Of a stretch of 64,000 bases of DNA, positions 8,369 through 16,422 are shown in pieces. The notes beneath the pieces were generated by a model. That model saw only the letters and a program-made list of their open reading frames with translations, ran no database searches and was not told the DNA's origin. The DNA lies in NCBI GenBank assembly GCA_943789025.1, contig CALSSN010000021.1, positions 1 through 64,000 of the forward strand, given 5' to 3'. Each line of letters begins with the position of its first letter. Within the stretch, counting starts at the first letter, position 1. The position numbers and the translations under genes were made by a program. This DNA is from an uncultured Verrucomicrobiales bacterium. Lineage in GTDB: Bacteria > Verrucomicrobiota > Verrucomicrobiia > Verrucomicrobiales > DEV007.

Positions 8369-9820
8369 ATGCGTCCTTTGCAGTTCAATCGCCGGCACTC
8401 ACTGAAAGCTCTTTCCTCGGGATTTGGCTACCTGGCTTTCGCCTCCCTCTTATCCCGACAAGCCGCAGCCAACTCGACCTCTCCGAAGCGCGGCCCTCTT
8501 GCGCCCCGTCCCGTCCATTTCACTCCGCGGGCGAAGCGCGTCATTTTCCTCTGCATGCAAGGGGGACCCTCCCACATCGATACTTTCGATCACAAGCCGA
8601 GACTCAACGAAGACACTGGAAAATCAGCCGACTTCACCAATGCACGCGGCGCCAAGCTCCTCGGCACTGCCAACCGCTTCGCCCAACACGGATCCTCCGG
8701 GCTGTGGATTTCCGACCTCTACAAGCATGTCGCCAAGCACGCAGATGACCTCTGCATCCTCAATGCGAGAACCACCGAACTGCCCAACCACCCGCAAGCC
8801 TTTGCACAGATGCATACCGGCTCGTTCCAGTTCGTGCGCCCGTCGCTGGGGGCGTGGTCGCTCTATGGCCTCGGCACCGAGAACGCCAACCTCCCGGGCT
8901 TCATCACAATCAACCCTCCGAGCGGCCTCGGTGGGTCGAGAAATTATGGCTCTGCATTTCTTCCCGCCATCTACCAGGGCACCAAAGTCTCGGCAGGTGG
9001 CAGGATCGGTGGTGGTGGTGGTGGTGATGGTGGTATGAGAAGGCGGCAAAACAAAAATACGAAAAAAACCCAGGGAATCGAGAATATCAGCAACCAGCAC
9101 CTCGACCGTGACCTCCAGCGCAGCCAGCTCGATTTGATCCGCTCGCTGAACGAAGACAAGCTCGCACGCGACGTCTACCACCCGGAAATCGAGGGTATTA
9201 TCGAATCATTCGAACTGGCCTTCCGGATGCAGGACGAGGTCCCTCAGATTCTCGATACCGACAGCGAACCGGAAAGCATCCGCGAGCTCTACGGGATCGG
9301 CGGAAGCGACCAGAGAATGGACAGCTTTGGCCGTCAGTGCCTGATGGCGCGACGCTTTGCCGAAGCCGGAGTCCGCTTTATTGAAGTCGGCTACGGCGGG
9401 TGGGACCATCACCGCAACCTCCAGGCCTCACTCGAGCGCGATTGCGGCGCGACCGACCAACCGATCGCGGCCCTGCTCACCGACCTCAAGCAACGCGACA
9501 TGCTCAAGGATACCCTGGTCATCTGGGGTGGCGAATTCGGCCGCACTCCCTACTCGCAGGGGAGCGACGGCCGTGACCATAACAACAAGGGGTTCTCGAT
9601 GTGGATGGCAGGAGGCGGGGTCAGGGGCGGCATGAACTTCGGCGCCACCGATGAACACGGCTACGCCGCGGTCGACGGGAAGATGGACACCCACGACTGG
9701 CACGCCACGATCCTGCACCTTCTCGGGCTCGATCACGAGCGCCTCACTTACGACTACGCGGGACGTGACTTCCGGCTCACCGACGTCTACGGCAAAGTCG
9801 CCCACGAGATCCTCACCTGA
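8369..9820 (+). CDS. DUF1501 family secreted protein (sulfatase-like fold), Tat-type signal
   Basis: A 483-residue protein of the DUF1501 family, abundant in Planctomycetes and Verrucomicrobia and related to alkaline phosphatase/sulfatase folds. The start at 8369 gives an N-terminal signal with twin arginine (FNRRHSLKALSSGFGYLAFAS) and a cleavable Ala-rich end; the frame is open 24 codons further upstream without signal character. Landmarks are FLCMQGGPSHIDTFDHKP, MARRFAEAGVRFIEV, GGWDHH, VIWGGEFGRTPYSQG and GRDHNNKGFSMWMAGGG. A Gly-rich, basic insertion after residue 210 (encoded by GGT repeats at 9008-9034) is unusual. The family often sits beside a DUF1549/DUF1553 cytochrome-like partner in polysaccharide degradation loci; none is present here. 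Substrate unknown. Confidence 0.9.
   Translation: MRPLQFNRRHSLKALSSGFGYLAFASLLSRQAAANSTSPKRGPLAPRPVHFTPRAKRVIFLCMQGGPSHIDTFDHKPRLNEDTGKSADFTNARGAKLLGTANRFAQHGSSGLWISDLYKHVAKHADDLCILNARTTELPNHPQAFAQMHTGSFQFVRPSLGAWSLYGLGTENANLPGFITINPPSGLGGSRNYGSAFLPAIYQGTKVSAGGRIGGGGGGDGGMRRRQNKNTKKTQGIENISNQHLDRDLQRSQLDLIRSLNEDKLARDVYHPEIEGIIESFELAFRMQDEVPQILDTDSEPESIRELYGIGGSDQRMDSFGRQCLMARRFAEAGVRFIEVGYGGWDHHRNLQASLERDCGATDQPIAALLTDLKQRDMLKDTLVIWGGEFGRTPYSQGSDGRDHNNKGFSMWMAGGGVRGGMNFGATDEHGYAAVDGKMDTHDWHATILHLLGLDHERLTYDYAGRDFRLTDVYGKVAHEILT
9008..9034. repeat. GGT trinucleotide run in the DUF1501 gene
   Basis: Nine triplets, eight GGT and one GAT, encode GGGGGGDGG. Being a multiple of three it changes only the length of a glycine linker. 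It lies at the start of a basic insertion rich in Arg, Lys and Asn. Confidence 0.85.
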
Positions 9821-9824
9821 GTCG

Positions 9825-9840
9825 CGCGCGCATGCGCGCG
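9825..9840. terminator. Perfect 16-base palindrome between convergent genes
   Basis: CGCGCGCATGCGCGCG lies five bases after the DUF1501 stop and before the M48 gene stop on the other strand. It can form a hairpin in either transcript. No T-run follows, so it is not a classic intrinsic terminator. The strictly alternating purine/pyrimidine sequence could also adopt Z-DNA. Confidence 0.45.
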
Positions 9841-9881
9841 GGCGGCAGGGCGGCACCTCTTGCCTTGTCGCGATGATGCTC

Positions 9882-11123
9882 TCAACCCATTTTCCGCAGC
9901 GCCTCGATCCGCTCGATGACGGGTGGGTGCGAGTAGTAGAGGAAGGAGTAAAACGGGTGCGGGGTCAGGTTCGAGAGATTGTCCTTGGATAACTTCTTGA
10001 GCGCGGTGACCAGATGTCTTCCCGCCCCGGTCATCTTCGCCGCGTAGGCATCCGCCTCGAATTCATGCTTCCGGCTGAGCATGGAGCTCAGAACCGAAAG
10101 GATCTTGCTCACCGGCTTGAACAGAATCCCGAAAAAGAGAAAACTCGTGAAAACCCGTGGCTCGGACAGCCCGAAAGCAGCGGAAAGGCCTTCACTTTTC
10201 AAAAAAAGACCGAGCAGGAAGAACATGAGTGCCGTCTGGAGAAAACTAAAGGCGATCATTTTCACGATGTGTTTGAGCTTGAAGTGCCCGATCTCGTGGG
10301 CGAGCACGGCAACGAGTTCTTCCTCGGTCTGCTTCTCGATCAGCGTATCAAACAGAGCAATTTTTTTGTGCTTGCCGAAACCGGTGAAAAAGGCATTCGA
10401 CTTCGATGAGCGCTTCGACCCATCCATGACCGAAATCTCGGTGAGAGGAAACTCACAACGATCAGCCATCACATTAATCGCCTCCTTGAGGTGCTCGTTC
10501 TCGAGCGGTTCAAATTTATTAAAAAGCGGCATGATGTATCTCGGAGCGAGATAAAGCATGGCCAGCGAGAACAGAGCAACCGCGCCCCAGGCAAAAAACC
10601 ACGCGTTCTCGTATTTCCCGAACAGCCAGAGAAGCAGCCCAAGGAGAGGAAGACCAAGGACTACCCCAAGCAGCAGCCCTTTGAGCTGATCCATGATCCA
10701 GGTCCGCGGGGTGGTCTTGTTGAACCCGTATTTTTCCTCGATCACGAAGGTATCAAAAAGATCGAAAGGGATCGAAAGCAGAAGCTGCGCCAGATAGAGA
10801 ACCGAAAACACGCCGAGACCTGTGATCACTGGTGCCATGCCGAACGCCTCGGCCCACCCGACTACCCAGGCAAACCCGCCGCAAAGCCAGAAAAGCAGAA
10901 AAACGAGCAGTTGAAACGAGTCACCGACCAACTCAAACCTCCCCCCCTCGCGCGTGTATGCCTGCGAGCGGGCATAATCGTCCGGATCGAAGGTGTCCTC
11001 AAACTCGGCAGGAAGCTTCCTCCCCAGCCACGAGAGATTCAGCATATTCGCCACCAGATCGAAAAGATAAAACCCGACCACGATCGCGAAGATCACAAAG
11101 AAGAAGCTGTTCTGCTCTGGCAT
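9882..11123 (-). CDS. M48 family metalloprotease, Ste24/CAAX-protease type
   Basis: A 413-residue integral membrane zinc protease. The metal site is HEIGHF at residues 276-281, with the third ligand in SRKHEFEADAYA further on, and the family-typical KSNAFFTGFG before it. Several hydrophobic segments (about 5-28, 70-90, 98-122, 148-170, 175-195 and more after the active site) match Ste24p topology. In eukaryotes this family trims prenylated proteins; in bacteria it is thought to act in membrane protein quality control. It lies 72 bases downstream of mpl on the same strand and may end a transcription unit of envelope genes. The start MPEQNSFFFVIFA immediately precedes the first helix. Confidence 0.9.
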   Translation of the reverse strand: MPEQNSFFFVIFAIVVGFYLFDLVANMLNLSWLGRKLPAEFEDTFDPDDYARSQAYTREGGRFELVGDSFQLLVFLLFWLCGGFAWVVGWAEAFGMAPVITGLGVFSVLYLAQLLLSIPFDLFDTFVIEEKYGFNKTTPRTWIMDQLKGLLLGVVLGLPLLGLLLWLFGKYENAWFFAWGAVALFSLAMLYLAPRYIMPLFNKFEPLENEHLKEAINVMADRCEFPLTEISVMDGSKRSSKSNAFFTGFGKHKKIALFDTLIEKQTEEELVAVLAHEIGHFKLKHIVKMIAFSFLQTALMFFLLGLFLKSEGLSAAFGLSEPRVFTSFLFFGILFKPVSKILSVLSSMLSRKHEFEADAYAAKMTGAGRHLVTALKKLSKDNLSNLTPHPFYSFLYYSHPPVIERIEALRKMG

Positions 11124-11195
11124 GAAACTTTGGGGGTGTGAATTCTGGGATAGAGGACTCTGCCGCGAGGAAACCTGGGCTGTGCACGATGACGG

Positions 11196-12586
11196 CTAGG
11201 ATACTCGCTGCTCCAGCGCATCGAGCAATTTCTGGTGGATCCCACCGAAGGCCCCATTGGAAAAAACAACCACGACGTCTGCGTCTCTCAGATCTGGGAC
11301 AATCCTCATGACGATGGCGTCGGCATCTGCCTCGTGATAGGCAACGGTACCTCCTGCCTTGAGATCCGCAACCACCTGGTCCGGATCAAGCCTCTCCTTG
11401 TCGTCGAGTTGCATGGCACGAGCGACCGAAGCCACCACAGCCCGGTCGGCACTGGCGAGCGCTTCGGTGAGCTCGGTCTGGAGGATAGAACGGCGGGTCG
11501 TGTTCGACCGCGGCTCGAAAAGCGCCCAGATCCGAGCTCCTGGAAAACGCTGCCTTGTCGCCGCAATGGCGCCTCGGATCGCAGTAGGATGGTGCGCGAA
11601 GTCATCGATGACGCGCACCCCATGAACCTCGCCTCGCAGTTGCTGCCGTCTCGCCACCCCATGGAAGTCTGCCAGAGCCTTGCCGATCTGCTTAGAGCCA
11701 GCACCGACAAATGACGCCGCACAGACAGCCATCGCTGCATTTCGAACATTGAACTCCCCTTCCTGAGAGATCTCGTAACGGCATCCGTCGACTGAAAATG
11801 CAGAGTGCCTCGAGCCCATCTCGAGTTCCGTAATGCGCATCGCGCACCCCTCCGACATGCCTACCGTGACAACCTGAGCGGGACAGCCATTCGCAACAGC
11901 CAGGCTGTTTTCACAGTCGCCGTTGACGAAAACCACGCCATTTTGAGGAACAATGTTCAGCATTCTCCGGAAGGCCAGTTTGATCGCATCCAGGTCATCG
12001 AAAATATCCGCGTGGTCGAACTCCACGTTATTGACGATCACGACCTCTGGAAGGTAGTGCACGAATTTGGAACGCTTGTCGAAGAAAGCGGTATCGTATT
12101 CATCTCCTTCCAGGACGACGATGTCGCCGCCGCCCAGGAAACAACCGTCCCCGAGGTTGGCAGGAATTCCGCCGATCATCCACGATGGATTCTGTCCGCT
12201 ATCCTTCAGGATCCAAGCGAGCATCGAAGAGGTGGTGGTCTTCCCGTGGGTCCCGGTCACCACCAGGTTGCGTCGCCCTCGGAGAAAATGGTTTTTTTAT
12301 CACCTCGGGCAGGCTGGTGTAAAAGAGGCCGACCGGAAAGCGCCGCCTCGAGCTCCTCGTTCCCACGCGAGATCGCGTTCCCCACCACAATCACCGCCTC
12401 AGAATCCGACGGGAGGTTTTCTCCCCGATATCCCTCGGAGATCGTGACCCCTTTTTCTTCAAGAAACGTCGACATCGGAGGGTACGGGCTCGCGTCTGAG
12501 CCCGACACCTCGTGGCCGAGCTCCCGCAACGCCGCGGCTACTGAACCCATCGCGGTGCCGCAGATGCCTATGAAATGAAAGTGCAT
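11196..12586 (-). CDS. mpl: UDP-N-acetylmuramate:tripeptide ligase (Mpl), frame-disrupted
   Basis: Mur-ligase family enzyme of peptidoglycan recycling that joins recovered L-Ala-gamma-D-Glu-meso-DAP to UDP-MurNAc. The N-terminal piece begins MHFHFIGICGTAMGSVAAAL at 12586 and runs to about 12320; the rest contains the P-loop TGTHGKTTTSSML, EGDEYDTAFFDKRSKF, NNVEFDHADIF, the DDFAHHPTAI loop and LFEPRSNT. Two frame changes separate the halves: one base seems missing near 12316-12320, and the T7 run at 12292-12298 has one base too many. Correcting both gives FYTSLPEVIKNHFLRGRR leading into NLVVTGTHGKT, an excellent family match. I interpret these as sequence errors. The frame is open 29 codons upstream of 12586, but that stretch has no family similarity. 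Confidence 0.85.
12292..12298 (-). other. Likely frameshift site (T7 run) in mpl
   Basis: One T too many on the plus strand. With six, the coding strand reads VIKNHFLRGRRNLVV, continuous with the P-loop. Confidence 0.7.
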
Positions 12587-12718
12587 GAAGATAGAAGAAA
12601 AGAATCGAGCCATGCCTTCCTGGCATCCGGCCCGTGCCGAAAATGAGAATGCTTTCCTTAACGGTTCATTCACCCGCGGTCAATCCCCAGAGAGGAAAAC
12701 CCGGAGCGGCGGCATCCC

Positions 12719-13946
12719 TCACGAGGCAAGAATCTGCTCACGACCTACCCCTCGAAGGGCGAATACTTTCACGATGGTGTCTTCGATGAGGTTATTCGGG
12801 CAGGAAGCTCCTGCCGTCACGCCAACAATCACCGGCTTGCCAGGATCGAGAAGGTTCGTGTAACTCGTCTTTTCCTCGTTCGAATGGAGGTCGAAATGCA
12901 AGACCTCCTCGATCGAACGCAGACACGCTGCTTCCTCGATGAAAAAAGTCGGGAGGTGGTCGTTCCCGATCTCCACAAGGTGCGACGTATTCGAGCTGTT
13001 ATACCCGCCGACGACAAGGAGTATGTCCATCTTCTCTTTCAGTAAAGTGAAGAGAGCATCCTGCCGTTCCTGGGTGGCCCCGCAGATGGTGTCAAAAGAT
13101 TGGAATTTTTCACGCGTGCCGTCCCGCGCCTCGATCGCCACCCCCAACGCGCCTCTGCAGCTCCTCCGTTTCGCTTTTCAGCATGGTGGTCTGGTTGGCT
13201 ACCCCCACGCTTTCGAGATGCAAATCCGGATCAAAACCCGGACTGAGAGCACCTTCGAAGCGCACAAAAAACTCTTCTTTATCGCCTTTTCCAAGCAGGT
13301 AGGCACAGACATAATCGATATCCTCCAAGGTCAAAACTACCAGGTAGTGACCCTTGCGGTCTTCTCCCAGGGCCCGGGATGCTGTTGCTCGTGTCTCCTC
13401 ATGACCGGACTTTCCGTGGATGATGGAGGTGACCCCTTCCTTCGCGTATTTGCGCACCCGCCTCCAGACTTTCATCACGTCGCCACATGTCGTATCGACA
13501 ATCTGGCACCCTTGTTGGTCCAGCTTATCCATGAACTCCACCGGGGCACCAAAGGCGGGCACCAGGACCACATCCTCCTTACCGAGATCGTCGTATTCCG
13601 AGTCGAGCCGCTTCCACGAGAGGCTGACAATCCCCATCTCAAGAAGCTGTCGATTCACCTCCGGGTTATGAATAATCTCGCCAATGAGGAAGATACGTGC
13701 GCCGGGAAAAACTTTGCGTGAAGCGTAAGCAAGGTCGATCGCCCGCTCCACCCCGTAACAGAACCCGAACTGCTGCGCCAGATACAGGGTTGTGTCGCCT
13801 ACGCGAATGACGTTTTTCGAGGCTTTGACCTTGTCCACCACGTCACTTCGATAGTGCTCTTCTACCTTCTCTTTGACAAGTTCCATGATGTCCGGTTTTC
13901 GGACATTGACTCTCTTCGGTTTGGTCTTTTTTTCAGTCGCACTCAC
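12719..13946 (-). CDS. ispH: 4-hydroxy-3-methylbut-2-enyl diphosphate reductase (IspH/LytB), frame-disrupted
   Basis: Last enzyme of the MEP isoprenoid pathway, an iron-sulfur reductase making IPP and DMAPP. Conserved features: the first cluster Cys in QQFGFCYGVERAIDLAY, IHNPEVN, the second Cys in VDTTCGDVMKVW, HGKSGHEETRATAS, ANQTTMLKSETEEL, then in the second piece DTICGATQERQDAL, VVGGYNSSNTSHL and VTAGASCPNN with the third Cys. The extended N-terminus belongs to the long IspH form of about 400 residues. The two parts join if one C is removed from the C5 run at 13141-13145 (QRRVGVAIEARDGT). I place the start at GTG 13946, preceded by GAGGG; the frame stays open to 14027. It lies 19 bases behind the L,D-transpeptidase gene. 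An essential enzyme broken this way points to a sequence error. Confidence 0.88.
13141..13145 (-). other. Likely frameshift site (C5 run) in ispH
   Basis: Deleting one C restores RRVGVAIEARDGTREKF across the junction of the two IspH pieces. Confidence 0.75.
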
Positions 13947-13965
13947 TTGCTTTTTTTCCCTCTGG

Positions 13966-14685
13966 CTAGGCGGATTTTTCTTCAACACTCGCCTCCTCCA
14001 GGAGAGGTGAACTGGTTGCCCGCTCAAATATTTTATCAGTAAACATAATTTCTGGAGGAAACTCCGGATGGTTGAAATCCGTGGGCCGCAACACGCCCTG
14101 TCCGAGCGTCAGGTCTTCCACCTGACTATCCGCAATATGGACTTTCGTGCCTACACTTACCAGAGCAAAGAACTTAGGAGCCACGTTGCGGTGAATTCTC
14201 AGACACCCGCGGGTGCTCGGCGTCGGATGCACCCAACCCGCATGAATTCCGTAAGCAGGGGCGAACTCACACCAGTGGCCCATCGGATAGCCCAGAAAGC
14301 GCCAGCCACCTCCGGAGGGACGCCCCGTGTTGCGTCCTAAGCGGATCTCTTTTCTCGCCTCATGCACCCAGAATCCCCTCGTATTCGCCCGACGCTTCGC
14401 TTGTTTCAAAAAAATCGAAAAGCTTCCCTTCGGAGTCGGGGTTGCTTTTTTTCCCACACAGGTCGGCGTCACCATCAGCGGTCGGTTTCCCTCCATCACA
14501 TAGAGCATCTGGTTGTTCAAACTGACTTTCACCTTCACTTTCTTCGGGTCGGTCGGTCGGAAGGCTGCGCAATCGAACTCACGGGGAGGCACAGCTGGGG
14601 CCGTGCACCCTGCCGAAAAAAGGAGCAGGCTGATGAAAAGAGCTGACGCAATCTGTTGCAAACGAGGAATGTTTTTCTCTAACAC
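13966..14685 (-). CDS. L,D-transpeptidase (YkuD) lipoprotein
   Basis: Peptidoglycan cross-linking or protein-anchoring enzyme. An N-terminal hydrophobic segment ends in the lipobox-like LLFSAGC, so the protein is probably a lipoprotein. The YkuD core shows NNQMLYVMEG, GKKATPTPKGSFSIF, and the active-site block YGIHAGWVHPTPSTRGCLRIH with His and catalytic Cys in the family spacing. The C-terminal tail carries AFALVSVGTKVHI-type sequence and a further 40 residues. The start is uncertain: a GTG at 14685 gives a clean signal peptide and avoids the divergent gene beginning at 14769, although the frame is open to 14859. ispH follows after 19 bases. Both cross-linking and attachment roles are possible. 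Confidence 0.8.
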   Translation of the reverse strand: MLEKNIPRLQQIASALFISLLLFSAGCTAPAVPPREFDCAAFRPTDPKKVKVKVSLNNQMLYVMEGNRPLMVTPTCVGKKATPTPKGSFSIFLKQAKRRANTRGFWVHEARKEIRLGRNTGRPSGGGWRFLGYPMGHWCEFAPAYGIHAGWVHPTPSTRGCLRIHRNVAPKFFALVSVGTKVHIADSQVEDLTLGQGVLRPTDFNHPEFPPEIMFTDKIFERATSSPLLEEASVEEKSA

Positions 14686-14768
14686 CTCAAGGCCTGGGAA
14701 ACCATAGGCAATTTCAGAACCCGCTCCGCTCCCTTTGACCTTCCCTTCCAAGAGCTCCAGATTCCCAC

Positions 14769-15410
14769 ATGAGATCTTCCACGGCAGTCCCTGCACTCCT
14801 CTTCGTCGTGATTCTCGCCCACCTCGATTGCCCGGCGGGGGAGGCAGACGACAGGTCACTTTTCAATGGCACAAATCTCGAGGGGTGGGAGACGATCGAG
14901 TTCGGAGGGAGCGGAGAGGTCAAAGTCCTGCAAGGAAAGCTGATCATCAGTAGCGGGGTAGAACTCAGCGGCATCCGCTATACGCAGCCAGAAAAGCTTC
15001 CAACCACTGACTACGAAGTCGAGATAGAAGCTCGCCGGAGCTCAGGTTTCGACTTCTTCACAGCGCTTACTTTCCCGGTCGGAGATCTCAAAACCTGCGC
15101 GACTTTCGTTGTCGGCGGGTGGGGAGGCGGCGTGGTTGGCATCTCTTCGATCAATGGACTCGATGCCTCGGAGAACAACACGACGAGCTACATGCATTTC
15201 GATGAGGGCCCCTGGTATGCCATCCGCCTCCGGGTCACAGCGACCCGTATCGAAGGGTGGATCAAAGATCAAAAAGTCGTCGATGAAGATATCACAGACA
15301 AGGAAATCAGCCTGCGCTCCGGACAGATCGACATGTGCGCGCCTTTCGGTATCGCCACCTTCCAGACGACCGGAGAAATCCGTAAGTGTGTCATTCGCAG
15401 ACTTCCCTGA
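14769..15410 (+). CDS. Secreted DUF1080 (3-keto-disaccharide hydrolase-like) protein
   Basis: A 213-residue protein with a signal peptide (VPALLFVVILAHLDCPAGEA) and one concanavalin-like domain. The opening SLFNGTNLEGWE is the hallmark of DUF1080, and SSGFDFFTALTFPVG, VVGGWGGGVVGISSINGLDASENNTT and GPWYAIRLRVT follow as predicted strands. The family, expanded in Planctomycetes and Verrucomicrobia, includes 3-keto-glycoside hydrolases. The cysteine inside the signal could instead make it a lipoprotein. It lies 79 bases upstream of lipA on the same strand with no obvious functional tie. Substrate cannot be inferred. Confidence 0.8.
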   Translation: MRSSTAVPALLFVVILAHLDCPAGEADDRSLFNGTNLEGWETIEFGGSGEVKVLQGKLIISSGVELSGIRYTQPEKLPTTDYEVEIEARRSSGFDFFTALTFPVGDLKTCATFVVGGWGGGVVGISSINGLDASENNTTSYMHFDEGPWYAIRLRVTATRIEGWIKDQKVVDEDITDKEISLRSGQIDMCAPFGIATFQTTGEIRKCVIRRLP

Positions 15411-15489
15411 TCACCCGCTCTGCAGCTGTTCCTCCTGTTGACCTGCGCGGAATGACCGCTGAAGGTCCCGATTCTTTCTCTTCCCTCTT

Positions 15490-16422
15490 ATGAGTTGCTC
15501 AGGCACAGGAACCAAAAGCCTCCGAAAGGCTGATCTCCTCGGAACCCACACCGAGCGCAAGCCCGAGTGGATCAAGGTCCGCCTCCCCAGCGATCCTGTA
15601 TTCTGGTCAACCAAATCGCTCATCTCGGATCTCAATCTCCACACCGTCTGTGAAGAAGCCCAGTGCCCGAACCGCTGGGAGTGTTGGGGGCAGGGAACCG
15701 CTACCTTCATGATCGCCGGGGACCGCTGCACCCGCGCCTGCGGGTTCTGCGCAGTCAAGACCGCCAAACCCTTTGCTCTCGAAGCCGATGAACCCCAGCG
15801 GGTCGCTCTGGCAACCAGCCGTCTCAAGCTCAAGCATGTCGTTATCACCGCCGTGGCCCGCGATGATGTTGCTGACGGTGGAGCCGAGCATTTCGCGCAG
15901 ACCATCGCTGCGGTCCGCACCGAGAGCCCCGGCATCATCATCGAGATCCTCGTCCCCGACTTCAACGACTCCGACGATGCCATCCGGAAGGTGATGGAAA
16001 CGGCACCGGCCATCTTCAATCACAACCTCGAGACGGTCGAACGCCTTACTCCGCTGGTGCGATCCCGCGCCATCTACCACCGCTCCCTCCACGTGCTGAG
16101 GAAAGCCAAGGCTATCTCGCGCGAGCTCGACACGCCGTGTGCGACCAAGAGTGGGCTCATGCTCGGCCTCGGAGAAACCGAAGACGAACTCCTCACCGCC
16201 ATGGACGACCTCCGTAGCCACGACGTCACCGTCCTCACCCTCGGGCAGTATCTTCGCCCCTCAGAGCGTCACCTCCCTGTGGTCGACTACATCCACCCGG
16301 ACACCTTCGATCGTTACAAACAGATCGCGCTGGAAAAAGGCTTTCGCCACGTCGCCTCCGGCCCGCTCGTCCGCAGTTCCTACCACGCCGCTGACTTCCG
16401 CCCGGAGCTCGATGTGCACTAG
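15490..16422 (+). CDS. lipA: Lipoyl synthase
   Basis: Radical-SAM enzyme inserting two sulfur atoms into protein-bound octanoyl groups. At 310 residues the length is normal. The auxiliary cluster motif CEEAQCPNRWEC (Cys spacing 4 and 5) and the radical-SAM motif CTRACGFC are intact, as are FNHNLETVERL, KSGLMLGLGE and the C-terminal RSSYHA. The start MSCSGTGTKSLRKAD precedes the usual KPEWIKVRLP. The last 11 bases overlap the ATG of the FG-GAP gene, suggesting translational coupling. No lipB is seen in the window. Confidence 0.95.
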   Translation: MSCSGTGTKSLRKADLLGTHTERKPEWIKVRLPSDPVFWSTKSLISDLNLHTVCEEAQCPNRWECWGQGTATFMIAGDRCTRACGFCAVKTAKPFALEADEPQRVALATSRLKLKHVVITAVARDDVADGGAEHFAQTIAAVRTESPGIIIEILVPDFNDSDDAIRKVMETAPAIFNHNLETVERLTPLVRSRAIYHRSLHVLRKAKAISRELDTPCATKSGLMLGLGETEDELLTAMDDLRSHDVTVLTLGQYLRPSERHLPVVDYIHPDTFDRYKQIALEKGFRHVASGPLVRSSYHAADFRPELDVH

